Origin: Escherichia boydii
GTDB taxonomy: Bacteria > Pseudomonadota > Gammaproteobacteria > Enterobacterales > Enterobacteriaceae
Length of the DNA stretch: 64,000 bases
Direction: 5' to 3'
NCBI GenBank assembly: GCA_041890495.1
Contig: CP169086.1
Span: 1-64,000 of the forward strand
In this document: one piece after another, positions 26,794 through 35,925 of the stretch
How the letters are laid out: each line of letters starts with the position of its first letter
How positions within the stretch are numbered: the stretch's first letter is position 1
Position numbers and translations under genes: made by a program
The notes under the pieces: model-generated
Told to the model about the DNA's origin: nothing
The model's input: the letters and a program-made list of their open reading frames with translations, nothing else
Database searches by the model: none

Positions 26794-26801
26794 GGTCTGA
26801 C

Positions 26802-29800
26802 ATGGATTACAACATATATACCCTGGGTGATATTGATTTTGTCTGGTCGGCTTTTACCGGTATTGCCCTAATCTTTTCTCAATATACTGGTGTAAAAGAG
26901 TTCCTGACCACGGCCGCCGTTGTAGCAGGTGTGAGCCTATTCTATAAAACGTGGCTATGGCTTCAGGCTCCGACCAAAAATGAATTACCGTTTTTCTCCT
27001 GGTTTTTGGGGTTGATCCTTTTCATGATGGCAATGGTCCGAGTGGATGTAACTATTGAATCTGTAAAGTCGGGAGAGGTCAGAAACGTCGACGGAATTCC
27101 AATTTTTATTGCTGCGATGGCCACCGTCACCACTAACTTAAGCCAGGGTTTGCTGAAAGATTATAAAACTGCGTTTGATCCGCTTTCTCCGGTGGACCTG
27201 TCTGCAACAACTCTGGACGATGACATCACCCTCGGTCCGATGATCCGATTCGTGAAGTTTTTGCAATGGGGCGGCGATAGCCAGGGCTACTGTTCTGCAT
27301 TTCCTGAACCGGCCAGCGGGCTAGGGCCAATGAACGTATGTGCTACCGTTCAGTCTCTTGCATACAACTGCCTGAAGGCTACCCAAAACTCAAGCGCAAA
27401 TATTGCCGGTAAAGAAACTATTTTTAACGATATTTTCTCAGCTAATCTGGCAGATAGCATGGACCGGATTAATCAGGCGATGAAAGGCGCACTGAAGAAT
27501 GCCTCTGCCAGTATTGTTGGCGCTAACGGTTCAAAATCTGGTACATGTGATGAGGTCTGGTCAACTGTGAAACAGGTTACCAGTACAGCTGAAGCTCGCC
27601 AGACTATTTCCCTTATAGGACAGACAAACGGAATCCTTACTCCAGACGAAGCAAATGGTGCACCTACCGGCGCAAGCTTTACTGATGTTATGGCGTCAGC
27701 AAATGGTATGTACGGTAAGGCTATTGGTTCGTATGACGCCACCCTGAACCTGTTCATAATGAATGAGCTCAGAAATGGCGCAAGCAAATATAAGACCCCA
27801 CTCGGTCTGGCTTCCGATATGCAGTTATTTGAGGCTTCTCTGAAGCGAACCAACACAATGGCTTCACAGGGGCAGTTGTGGTTACAACTGTCGGGCGCAG
27901 CAATCGCATTCCTTGAGATGTTTGCTTATATGGTTGCTCCATTTGCTTTGCTTATGCTGCTGGCGTTAGGTGGTAATGGTGTTGCCGCTGCGGCGAAATA
28001 TTTGCAACTTATCCTCTTCGTGAATATGTGGCCGCTTACGGCAGTAATGGTCAACGCGTATGTGAAGAAAGTCGCGACGGCCGACTTGGATACCTGGAGC
28101 ACCCTCAACAGCCAGAATAATGCCGTCACGTGGATGGGGCTCCCAGGGCTTGCGGAAACATACAGTTCATACCTGTCTGTTGCTTCCGCCCTTTATGCTC
28201 TGATTCCGGTACTCACATTATTCCTGATGACACAGTCGATTCACCCCATGATGAATGCGGTTAAGGGAGTGACCCCCGATGCGCCGGTGGATACTGGTCA
28301 TTTAACGCCCAAAGTATGGGATGGCCCTAACAGTGGTAAATCTTCATTTGGTGACGTGACACGAACCGCCTTAACCAGTACCGGTCAGGGGTACAGCGAT
28401 GGCGGCGCAGTTGATTCAAGTAATTTCCGTCTTGGAATGTGGAATGCTGGTTCAAGTATCGCTAACAGCCAGGGGCAAGGATCAGCTGTAACCTCATCAG
28501 TTATGAGTGCGGCAAGTAATTCATTCCAGGCTGGTTACAGTCAGATGAGCGAAATTGGAAGGTCAGGACAGTCGAGCCAGCAGTTCTCAACCAACCTGCA
28601 AACAATGAAGCAGATCTCGGATAAGATTGGTGCCTCTGTAGCAGAAGGTATTGCAACGAAACATGGGGTGAGTGCGTCTCAGATGGCCAGCATTGCTTCA
28701 AATGTTATTCTCAACGCTGGGCTTAATGGAGGTGTTGGAACTGGCAATGGAGCCGGGCTGAAAGCGGCTGTAGCAGGGCAATTGAGTAGCGGTGCATCTA
28801 AGACCAATACAGGCAGTGACTCGCTTTCAAATGACCTTTCAAAAGCAATCACGAATCAGCTTAGCCAGGATTCTGCGTTAACTGACCAGTTCAGTAAAGC
28901 GGCGTCTCAGGTAAGCAGCGATCAGATATCCAATACTAATGCGTTTAAAGAAGCATCGTCGAAAATGAACCAGGCGACACAGACGATGGCGCAAAATATT
29001 TCTACATCGGTTTCGACTAACGCAAGCTCCAATAGTGGAATGAGCCTTGATTCTAAACAAAGCATTAACCTGGACAGGTTCTCCGATTCTATTCGCAACA
29101 AAAACTTCAGTGATGATGATGTAAGGAATTTTGCTCGTAAGAATGGGCTGGATGAGAATGCGTTTATGGAGAAATTCAACTCCTATAACGATACCTTCAA
29201 GGCCAGTAATCAGCTTGGATCGCAGCTTCAACGTACTGACGCGCTTGTGGCTGCAACACGAGATTTCAGTGAGCAAAAAATTGCGATTGATACCGCCCGG
29301 GGAGAGACGGCCGAAAGTAATAAACAGGATCTCCGTGAAACCTCCAGCCTGCTTAAAAGTCTGGTTTCCGACTTCGGTGGTAATGCACAGCAGCTGCTAC
29401 CTATCACCAATCAGCTCGACAGAATTTCAGGCGACGGGTCAGGAATTAATACTATCACTCAGGCACAGGATAGAACTCCTGACAGCGTAAATACGTCTGG
29501 CGTGATGAGTGCGTCACGCGTAGGGGAACTGGGTGGAAGTGTAGATTCGCAGGCTAAACTCGGTCTTTCCTCCAACGCTCAGGACGCGACACAGCGTGTC
29601 CCTGGAAAAAGTGAAGCTGGCTTTACTCCGTATAACCTTGATAACGCGGGCAAAGGCGATATTCAGGGAATACATAACAACAACGTGGGCCGCACTTATT
29701 CTGATGAAGAAAGGAATGTGCTTAATTCTCTCGAAACGAATGGACCTGTACTGAATAATCAGGGTGTAGAGAAAGTCGTCAATTCGGGTCAGGATGTCAG

Positions 29801-30752
29801 AAATGCAGAAGGCACATTTAACGATCTGGAAAAGGTTGGAGGTCGAGTTGTTGGTGATGGAATGGATCAACGAGCCACTGCTTTAAACAGTATGTATCAG
29901 AGCGGTCAGGTTCGTGGCTTATCTAATAACACTGATAACTACTTTAGTCGTGTTGCCAACAACCCGAACTTAAGCCGGGACGATAAGCGAGCTGAATTGG
30001 CACAGCAAGCTGTCTTTACCTATGGTGCCAGCACCATGGCTACCGGTGCCGAAAGAGAGCAGCTCAAAGCGGATACCCAGAAGATCCTTAATGAACTGGG
30101 TAACTATAACGTTAACTGGAGTATGAATGACGTTCAGAGCATCCATAGCAGTTTCAACACTCATAACAGAGCTGATGGTTCACTTGAGTCAGTCGTACGG
30201 GCAAACCTGGGAGAGGGTGGGTCGGGCGGTGGTCTCGTTGGTAACCGCACTCAGACCGTCACAGATCGCTTGGTTGGGGAAAAGATAGAGGCCAACACTG
30301 AGCGGGGCGCGATTTCTGGTGCGCTACTCGGGGGCCAGCAATTTGTTTCAGATACGCTAACCAGCGTTGGGGCGAAACCGGTAAATGAGATGCTTACGGG
30401 AGCGGGCATCCTTCAAACCCAGACATCGATAGCAAATGATGCCTCTAACCCTGCAAATATGCCTGATTCTCTCCAGGGTAAAGTCCTTAATCACATGCAG
30501 ATGTCTGATGGCGTCGCAGCTGTAAGTGACCGGTATCAGAGTATTAGCAGCGACGGCGTTTCGACTTATGCGAATGCAGCGCAGAACTCTGAAAGGGCTA
30601 TCCGGCAGCAATTGACGGATGACCCACGCTTTGGGCCTCAGAAAGCAGATGAATTCATTCAGTACATGAAGTCAGAGCTGAGCAACACAAATGAGCCTTA
30701 CCAGTCACGTGTCGATAAAGCGGATCAGTGGCTTAATGAAAATAAAAAATAA
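26802..30752 (+). CDS. trhG: TraG-type mating-pair protein (TrhG), 1316 aa
   Basis: N-terminal part (about 1-480) has several membrane segments, including about 15-50, 65-85, 365-395, 400-425 and 455-478, as in F TraG_N. The remaining 830 residues are soluble, Ser/Asn/Gln-rich and helical. F TraG acts in pilus assembly and mating-pair stabilisation, and its C-terminal part contacts the recipient during entry exclusion. It is eight bases after trhH. A strong terminator follows at 30818. Not to be confused with the coupling protein also named TraG in R27. Confidence 0.85.
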   Translation: MDYNIYTLGDIDFVWSAFTGIALIFSQYTGVKEFLTTAAVVAGVSLFYKTWLWLQAPTKNELPFFSWFLGLILFMMAMVRVDVTIESVKSGEVRNVDGIPIFIAAMATVTTNLSQGLLKDYKTAFDPLSPVDLSATTLDDDITLGPMIRFVKFLQWGGDSQGYCSAFPEPASGLGPMNVCATVQSLAYNCLKATQNSSANIAGKETIFNDIFSANLADSMDRINQAMKGALKNASASIVGANGSKSGTCDEVWSTVKQVTSTAEARQTISLIGQTNGILTPDEANGAPTGASFTDVMASANGMYGKAIGSYDATLNLFIMNELRNGASKYKTPLGLASDMQLFEASLKRTNTMASQGQLWLQLSGAAIAFLEMFAYMVAPFALLMLLALGGNGVAAAAKYLQLILFVNMWPLTAVMVNAYVKKVATADLDTWSTLNSQNNAVTWMGLPGLAETYSSYLSVASALYALIPVLTLFLMTQSIHPMMNAVKGVTPDAPVDTGHLTPKVWDGPNSGKSSFGDVTRTALTSTGQGYSDGGAVDSSNFRLGMWNAGSSIANSQGQGSAVTSSVMSAASNSFQAGYSQMSEIGRSGQSSQQFSTNLQTMKQISDKIGASVAEGIATKHGVSASQMASIASNVILNAGLNGGVGTGNGAGLKAAVAGQLSSGASKTNTGSDSLSNDLSKAITNQLSQDSALTDQFSKAASQVSSDQISNTNAFKEASSKMNQATQTMAQNISTSVSTNASSNSGMSLDSKQSINLDRFSDSIRNKNFSDDDVRNFARKNGLDENAFMEKFNSYNDTFKASNQLGSQLQRTDALVAATRDFSEQKIAIDTARGETAESNKQDLRETSSLLKSLVSDFGGNAQQLLPITNQLDRISGDGSGINTITQAQDRTPDSVNTSGVMSASRVGELGGSVDSQAKLGLSSNAQDATQRVPGKSEAGFTPYNLDNAGKGDIQGIHNNNVGRTYSDEERNVLNSLETNGPVLNNQGVEKVVNSGQDVRNAEGTFNDLEKVGGRVVGDGMDQRATALNSMYQSGQVRGLSNNTDNYFSRVANNPNLSRDDKRAELAQQAVFTYGASTMATGAEREQLKADTQKILNELGNYNVNWSMNDVQSIHSSFNTHNRADGSLESVVRANLGEGGSGGGLVGNRTQTVTDRLVGEKIEANTERGAISGALLGGQQFVSDTLTSVGAKPVNEMLTGAGILQTQTSIANDASNPANMPDSLQGKVLNHMQMSDGVAAVSDRYQSISSDGVSTYANAAQNSERAIRQQLTDDPRFGPQKADEFIQYMKSELSNTNEPYQSRVDKADQWLNENKK

Positions 30753-30817
30753 GGGAGGTTGAATATAACCTCCTGAAATGACTATCAATAGATTGTAAAT
30801 TACTGCTAAACAATTAA

Positions 30818-30850
30818 GGCCGCAAAGTATGTGTTTGCGGCCTTTTTTTC
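30818..30850. terminator. Strong terminator after trhG
   Basis: Perfect 9-bp stem ggccgcaaa/tttgcggcc (30818-30826 and 30834-30842), loop gtatgtg, then TTTTTTT. It separates the plus-strand operon from the converging immunity gene. Confidence 0.9.
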
Positions 30851-30874
30851 AGAAGTACCGCTCTTGCGGAACAT

Positions 30875-31381
30875 TCAACTGACGGTTTGAATCAGTGAAG
30901 ACAAAAATCTATCAAACTCTGTATGAGATTCAATAACATAATCAGTAGATGCTTTGTCTCTTATCTGAAAGCAGTCGTCTGCAAAACTATAAGCGAAAAG
31001 TGACATGCCATCTTCTCCGATTAACACCTTATCAGTGAGATTTGGGTCAACGTAGATTTCATTGTCTCGTGCTTCAAAGTTGCGTATGTAAATATTTGAC
31101 CACAATAGATTTTCGTTCTCTGCCTGAACAAGGTTATAAAACGTAAGTCCGTTGTACTCAAAACCATCCATAGCATTAAACACTTGGGCATAATCAAGCC
31201 TGGTTTTAATGAGCTTCTGTATATCTATATAGGCGCTCTTTTTGTGATCTGCCCACTCCACTGGAGGCGGATTGCAGATTAAGTCTTTCAAGACTTCCGG
31301 GGCTACCGGGCTGGCTAAAGGGTAGTCATCTGCAACCATCAACCTCTTTAGGCTGCTGAGTAGTTGAGTTAAATTTTTCAT
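30875..31381 (-). CDS. Probable immunity protein, SMI1/KNR4 (YrhA-like), 168 aa
   Basis: Small acidic protein placed nine bases after the HNH-toxin gene, in the same direction. The segment FNAMDGFEYNGLTFYNL and the C-terminal FAYSFADDCFQIRDKAST…FLSSLI fit the SUKH superfamily, the usual immunity proteins of nuclease toxins. It should neutralise the neighbouring toxin in the cytoplasm. The IS in the toxin gene also cuts off the original upstream promoter, so expression may now start from within the IS or toxin remnant. Confidence 0.7.
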   Translation of the reverse strand: MKNLTQLLSSLKRLMVADDYPLASPVAPEVLKDLICNPPPVEWADHKKSAYIDIQKLIKTRLDYAQVFNAMDGFEYNGLTFYNLVQAENENLLWSNIYIRNFEARDNEIYVDPNLTDKVLIGEDGMSLFAYSFADDCFQIRDKASTDYVIESHTEFDRFLSSLIQTVS

Positions 31382-31390
31382 GAGCGCCTC

Positions 31391-32116
31391 TTACTTTCCT
31401 ACCGGGTAGATAACACCGTTCGGCGATGGCCATAGAACTTTGGTGCTTGAATTATACGGTAGATCCTTCGTAATGATGGATTGTGCTTTCGACAGTGCTG
31501 AATGGTATGGTGAATTCTGAATAAGTACCAGGTTGTCTATAGCGTTTGTGCCACCATCATCAAGAGGGATCTTGTGGTGAACCTGCCACCCAGAGGGGAC
31601 CTTGCCTGTTGCAAGTTTCATCAATTCGTTAGGTTCAAACGTAGCCAGGGCATCTGGGTGGTCTGAAAGTGATTTAAGGAAGTTAGGGCGTACAGTATTG
31701 TTGAATTGTCCACGGAGAGCTAAATATTCAGCTCTGTCTCGGCGCATGTAGTTCAATTCGCTAACATTCATATCATCGAGCAAAACGTGTGCTTTCTTGT
31801 ACTTGCCGAGATAACTTGTTAATTCATCCGCAGACCTTGGATTTCGGATAACCAGAAGTGAAGCCGCTGCAACCAGCATACCTGAAGTTGTTTCGTTCAA
31901 TACCTGGTCATAGCCTTCAACAGCTTCGCCGCCAAGTTGTTCAGCCGTATGTCGAAATCCCTCCACATTTCCATTATAAAGCCCGCCAGCTGCGAGAAGA
32001 CGACCAGCCGCTTTGGAATTAATGGTTTTTGTTGATTGGGCGTGCTGTGCTGGTGTCGTTGATCGAACGTAATATCCCGGGCGTTTCAACTGACGAGAGA
32101 TGATATCGCGCAGACG
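31391..32116 (-). pseudogene. C-terminal part of an HNH-nuclease polymorphic toxin, cut by IS21 copy 2
   Basis: About 242 residues remain. The last 70 form an HNH nuclease toxin: WQVHHKIPLDDGG, then AIDNLVLI and YHSALSK. The part before it is helical linker (NVEGFRHTAEQLGGEAVEGY), as in toxins delivered by contact or secretion systems. The frame enters the IS end without its own start; only a TTG inside the IS terminus could begin it. The rest of the gene should lie beyond the far end of IS copy 1, left of this window. An immunity gene follows directly. Confidence 0.75.
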
Positions 32117-32202
32117 TGTTACCAACGGTGCAAAACTGATCCACCCCAGCGGTTGAAAATTGATCCAGGGGTTAATCTGCTCCTCTGAATACAGGGGAGC
32201 TT

Positions 32203-33225
32203 ATGATCACTTTTGAGATTCGTATGGAAATTAAAGTCCTGCATAAGCGGGGAATGAGCATCCGGGCCATCGCCAGGGAACTGGGTATTTCGCGCAATAC
32301 TGTCCGCAGCCACCTGAAAGCCAAATCTGAAAAGCCGCAGTATTCACCACGCCCGGCATCATCATCACTGCTCGATGAATACCGTGATTACATCTCTAAA
32401 CGGATCAGCGATGCACATCCCTACAAAATCCCTGCGACCGTTATTGCCAGGGAAATCATGGAGCTGGGCTATCGTGGAGGGCTGACTATCCTGAGAGAGT
32501 TCATCCGTTCGCAGGCCCTCCCTGCACAGGCCGAACCGGTCGTTCGCTTCGAAACCGAGCCCGGACGGCAGATGCAGGTTGACTGGGGGACCATGCGAAA
32601 CGGCAAGTGCCCTTTGCACGTGTTCGTTGCTGTTCTGGGGTACAGCAGAATGCTTTACCTCGAGTTCACCGACAACATGCGCTACGACACGCTGGAAGCC
32701 TGTCACCGCAATGCGTTCAGCTTCTTCGGTGGCGTACCGCGGGAAGTCCTGTACGACAATATGAAAACGGTGGTGCTCCAGCGTGATGCTTACCAGACCG
32801 GGCAGCACCGGTTCCATCCTTCCCTGTGGCAGTTCGGTAAAGAGATGGGCTTCTCTCCTCGCCTCTGCCGTCCCTTCAGGGCGCAGACTAAAGGCAAGGT
32901 GGAGCGGATGGTGCAGTACACCCGAAACAGCTTCTATATCCCGTTAATGACGCGCCTGCGTCCGATGGGGATCACCGTCGATGTTGAAACCGCAAACCGT
33001 TACGGCCTGCGCTGGCTGTACGATGTGGCCAATCAACGTAAGCATGAAACTATCCAGACCCGCCCATGCGATCGCTGGGTTAAGGAACAGCAATCCATGC
33101 TGGCACTACCTCCGGAGAAAAAACAGTATGACGTGCAGGTTGATGAAAGCCTGGTGACCTTCGACAGGCAGCCGTTGCATCATCCGCTCTCCATCTATGA
33201 CACGTTCTGCAGAGGAGCCGCATGA
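32203..33225 (+). CDS. istA: IS21-family transposase IstA, 340 aa
   Basis: Full-length DDE transposase. It has an N-terminal helix-turn-helix (RAIARELGISRNTV, about 21-35), then the rve core with D127 (MQVDWGTM), D185 (VLYDNMKTV) and E234 (KGKVERM). Its product cuts and joins the element ends. Identical in the shared part to copy 1. Confidence 0.96.
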   Translation: MITFEIRMEIKVLHKRGMSIRAIARELGISRNTVRSHLKAKSEKPQYSPRPASSSLLDEYRDYISKRISDAHPYKIPATVIAREIMELGYRGGLTILREFIRSQALPAQAEPVVRFETEPGRQMQVDWGTMRNGKCPLHVFVAVLGYSRMLYLEFTDNMRYDTLEACHRNAFSFFGGVPREVLYDNMKTVVLQRDAYQTGQHRFHPSLWQFGKEMGFSPRLCRPFRAQTKGKVERMVQYTRNSFYIPLMTRLRPMGITVDVETANRYGLRWLYDVANQRKHETIQTRPCDRWVKEQQSMLALPPEKKQYDVQVDESLVTFDRQPLHHPLSIYDTFCRGAA

Positions 33226-34004
33226 TGGTCGAGCTGCAACATCAACGGCTGATGGTGCTTGCCGAACAGCTGCAACTGGACAGTCTTATCGGCGCAGCAC
33301 CGGCGCTGTCACAACAGGCGGTGGAGCAGGAATGGAGCTACATGGACTTCCTGGAGCACCTGTTACATGAGGAGAAACTGGCCCGGCATCAGCGTAAACA
33401 GGCGATGTACACGCGGATGGCAGCCTTCCCGGCGGTAAAGACGTTCGAGGAGTACGACTTCACCTTCGCCACCGGCGCTCCTCAGAAGCAAATCCAGTCG
33501 CTGCGATCTCTGAGCTTCATCGAGCGTAACGAAAATATCGTACTGCTGGGGCCATCGGGCGTGGGGAAAACGCATCTGGCGATAGCGATGGGATACGAAG
33601 CGGTCCGGGCGGGTATCAAGGTTCGCTTCACAACAGCAGCGGACCTGCTGCTACAGCTGTCCACTTCACAGCGCCAGGGCCGTTACAAAACGACACTCAA
33701 TCGCGGTGTCATGGCCCCGAAGCTACTTATCATCGATGAAATAGGTTATCTGCCGTTCAGTCAGGAGGAGGCCAAGCTGTTCTTCCAGGTCATCGCCAAA
33801 CGTTACGAGAAGAGCGCGATGATCCTGACCTCCAACCTGCCGTTCGGACAGTGGGATCAGACGTTCGCCGGGGATGCAGCCCTGACATCGGCGATGCTTG
33901 ACCGTATCTTACATCACTCACATGTAGTCCAGATAAAAGGAGAGAGCTATCGACTGAAGCAGAAACGAAAGGCCGGGGTTATAGCGGAAGCTAATCCTGA
34001 GTAA
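33222..34004 (+). CDS. istB: IS21-family ATPase IstB, 260 aa
   Basis: AAA+ helper with Walker A GPSGVGKTH (about residue 107) and Walker B LLIIDEIGYLP. It overlaps istA by four bases (ATGA), as in other IS21 members. IstB assembles on target DNA and directs IstA to it. Length is as expected for the family. Confidence 0.96.
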   Translation: MMVELQHQRLMVLAEQLQLDSLIGAAPALSQQAVEQEWSYMDFLEHLLHEEKLARHQRKQAMYTRMAAFPAVKTFEEYDFTFATGAPQKQIQSLRSLSFIERNENIVLLGPSGVGKTHLAIAMGYEAVRAGIKVRFTTAADLLLQLSTSQRQGRYKTTLNRGVMAPKLLIIDEIGYLPFSQEEAKLFFQVIAKRYEKSAMILTSNLPFGQWDQTFAGDAALTSAMLDRILHHSHVVQIKGESYRLKQKRKAGVIAEANPE

Positions 34005-34072
34005 ACAAGGTGGATCAATATTAGACCGTTGGTGGTGACGGTAAGTGGATCACTTTTTACCCGTTGTTGACA

Positions 34073-34209
34073 CGAAGGGATGGCGGCTGCGTATTTGGTA
34101 CAATGAAACCATTGACGAAGAGATAGAACCGCAGCGTGGAGACTGTATTGAGCTGTCCTCCAGGGCGGATGCTCTGCTGTCCTTCATGTCGTTCCAGGAA
34201 AAGGTTTAG
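34073..34209 (+). pseudogene. C-terminal 43 codons of the gene cut by IS21 (other half at 981-1169)
   Basis: Begins with the target duplication cgaag at the IS end. From 34078 an open frame (starts GWRLRIWYNET, ends MSFQEKV) runs to TAG at 34209 without its own start codon. Joined to 981-1169 it restores a 106-residue protein with the frame kept across the junction. The two halves are now 33 kb apart and on opposite strands. Confidence 0.85.
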
Positions 34210-34816
34210 CGCTGCGGCCCCCCTCACAAAAAGGCGCTTTCCGCGACAAATCTTGTACGACCGGATAACGTTGAGTCAATTCTTGCTTCCCCGCAGAAGA
34301 ATCCCTATGAAGTAAAGTAGAGGTAGGCATTACGCCCACCAGCAAACCTGATAACTGTTCTTTGCGTAACATCCTCAAACTTCTGGTGCCTTCGTAGACT
34401 GCGATGCGAATGCCCATGAGCTGAATTCACCGTATCATTTGACCGGATGCAGCGAGAACAGAAATGACAATGTTTGAACGATTTGCCAGACGGCCATAAA
34501 ACTCTACTGGGTGCAGAATAAGGACTGACCGCAATGGCTACGTTCTATGAGCTACCGACCAGTGGGAAGTCCAGTGTTTCCGGTACGTGCCCGGACGAGC
34601 ACCGGTGAAATTTTTCCCGACTGGATTACGCTAAGGCTTTTGAACGGTTTGCGTGAAGCGGGACTCTTTGGGTCTGGTTCTTGATTTATACAAAAGGCTA
34701 TATGCCACAAGACGGGAGGAAAAAGGGTTTCCCCGACTGGAGAAACCCTTTCAAAAGGTGCCGATGGCATACTAATCCACACTCTGAAAAGAGGGGGTTG
34801 CCCCCCTCTTTGTCAG
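34210..34816. other. Non-coding stretch between the IS-split gene and hok
   Basis: No credible gene in 600 bp; open frames here are short and lack ribosome sites. Two hairpins are clear: aaagggtttc/gaaaccctttc around 34730-34752, and the GC-rich stem beside hok annotated separately. Confidence 0.4.
34789..34811 (-). terminator. Hairpin directly after hok
   Basis: Stem agaggggg/cccccctct with short loop, five bases beyond the hok stop codon, followed by CTTTTC on the minus strand. It could be a terminator or part of the folded 3' end typical of hok mRNA. Confidence 0.65.
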
Positions 34817-34975
34817 CTACTTACCGGATTCGTAGGCCAGGATAGCAGATACCTCCCTTGTTCCGTCTTTCATCCGCAACTCGCAAAGCGAGTTTCGTGT
34901 GAGCCAGGTGAATATCAACAGCGTTAAACAAACTATTAATATGCACAAAACAATGGGTTGGTTCGGCATTTTCAT
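34817..34975 (-). CDS. hok: Hok-family killer peptide, 52 aa
   Basis: The product has the Hok hallmarks: a membrane helix CILIVCLTLLIF, then TRNSLCELR and the C-terminal AYESGK. ATG 34975 follows AAGGAGAAGAAGGCC, the same leader as hok of R1. Hok depolarises the inner membrane when its stable mRNA is no longer held back by the antisense Sok RNA, killing cells that lose the plasmid. Here the leader is cut by IS150 at 35048, so normal transcription and Sok control are lost and the locus is probably silent. Confidence 0.88.
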   Translation of the reverse strand: MKMPNQPIVLCILIVCLTLLIFTWLTRNSLCELRMKDGTREVSAILAYESGK

Positions 34976-35047
34976 GGCCTTCTTCTCCTTGCATTTAAGC
35001 AGGCAAGAGGCTACTCTGAATGTGACTAGCATACAGGGGCCTCGGGT
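34976..35047 (-). pseudogene. Remnant of the hok/mok leader, cut by IS150
   Basis: The sequence CGAGGCCCCTGTATGCTAGT on the minus strand corresponds to the R1 leader around the mok start and the Sok target. It stops at the IS150 end. The other part of the leader begins at 36494. Confidence 0.75.
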
Positions 35048-35073
35048 TGTACTGACCCCAAAAAGTTGGACAG

Positions 35074-35925
35074 TTAAACACGAGGCACATAGGTCTGGGT
35101 TCGATATTCAATTGGACTCAGACCTTTTAATTTCAGGCTAATTCTTCTGCTGTTGTAGTAGTCAATATATTCCGTAACAGCATCCTTCAGTTCGCTTATA
35201 TTACTGAACTCGTCAAGATAAAAACACTCCGACTTTAAGGTTCCAAAGAAACATTCCACGACTGCATTATCCAGACAATTGCCTTTTCTGGACATGCTCT
35301 GTGTAATGCCTTGTTCTTTAAGGATGTTTTGATACCTTCTCATACGATACTGCCATCCCTGGTCAGAGTGCAGAATAGGATGCTCGTGAGGCTTAAGCTT
35401 TTTGAATGCCTGATCGAGCATATTCTCGACCATGTTCATCACCGGTCTTTCCGACAGGCTGTAAGAAATAACTTCGTTGTTGAAGAGATCTATTACTGGA
35501 GACAAATACAGCTTGCGCCCATTGACTGCAAATTCAGTAACATCGGTAACCCACTTCTCGTTTGGCCGTGTAGCCTTGAAATCCCTTTGGAGAACATTAG
35601 GGGCGGTTTGCCCTACCTCTCCTCTGTAGGAGCTGTATCGCTTGACCTTAATCGCTGCCTTAAGCGAGAGGGTTCCCATCAGGCGCTGAACAGCTTTATG
35701 GTTAATCCGTTCCCCGTCTCGATGGAGAGACAACGTTACCCTACGGTATCCGTATCGACCTTTATTCTCGTGATAAATCTCACCAATACGCTTTTTAACA
35801 TCCGCATACTTATCAGGCTTGCTGAGAGCCTTTAGATGGTAATAAAACGTACTGCGCGGTATCTCCGCTGCCCTGAGAAGCTCATCAAGAGGGTAAAACT
35901 GCCTTAGCTCATTGAGTACTTTCAC
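35074..35925 (-). CDS. insK: IS150 transposase catalytic part InsK (OrfB), 283 aa
   Basis: DDE core with D128 (WVTDVTEF), D188 (LHSDQGWQ) and E224 (AVVECFFGTLKSE). It is normally made as an InsJ-InsK fusion by frameshifting; A-rich slippery runs lie at the end of insJ. A few residues differ from the K-12 copy as I remember it. Confidence 0.95.
   Translation of the reverse strand: MKVLNELRQFYPLDELLRAAEIPRSTFYYHLKALSKPDKYADVKKRIGEIYHENKGRYGYRRVTLSLHRDGERINHKAVQRLMGTLSLKAAIKVKRYSSYRGEVGQTAPNVLQRDFKATRPNEKWVTDVTEFAVNGRKLYLSPVIDLFNNEVISYSLSERPVMNMVENMLDQAFKKLKPHEHPILHSDQGWQYRMRRYQNILKEQGITQSMSRKGNCLDNAVVECFFGTLKSECFYLDEFSNISELKDAVTEYIDYYNSRRISLKLKGLSPIEYRTQTYVPRV

Larger units (their letters stand above)
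32117..34072 (+). mobile_element. IS21-family element (IS100-like), copy 2, complete, 1956 bp
   Basis: Ends are TGTTACCAACGG (left) and CCGTTGTTGACA (right), imperfect inverted repeats typical of IS21 elements, with further internal copies of TGATCCAC-type repeats. It carries istA and istB with the usual 4-bp overlap. The bases at its two sides (…cagacg and cgaag…) do not form a target duplication, but the right side does match the flank of copy 1. IS100 of Yersinia is close in size and sequence as I recall it. Confidence 0.93.

Noticed and set aside
26802..30752. Several minus-strand frames opposite trhG
   Set aside because: They are shadows of the long trhG frame, with hydrophobic-rich, low-quality translations.
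1..34072. Composite transposon formed by the two IS21 copies
   Set aside because: The flanks show exchange between copies by inversion, not a single target duplication around the whole 34 kb.
34184..34782. Minus-strand open frames between IS21 and hok
   Set aside because: Short, no ribosome sites, no family resemblance; the region is better explained as remnant and terminator DNA.
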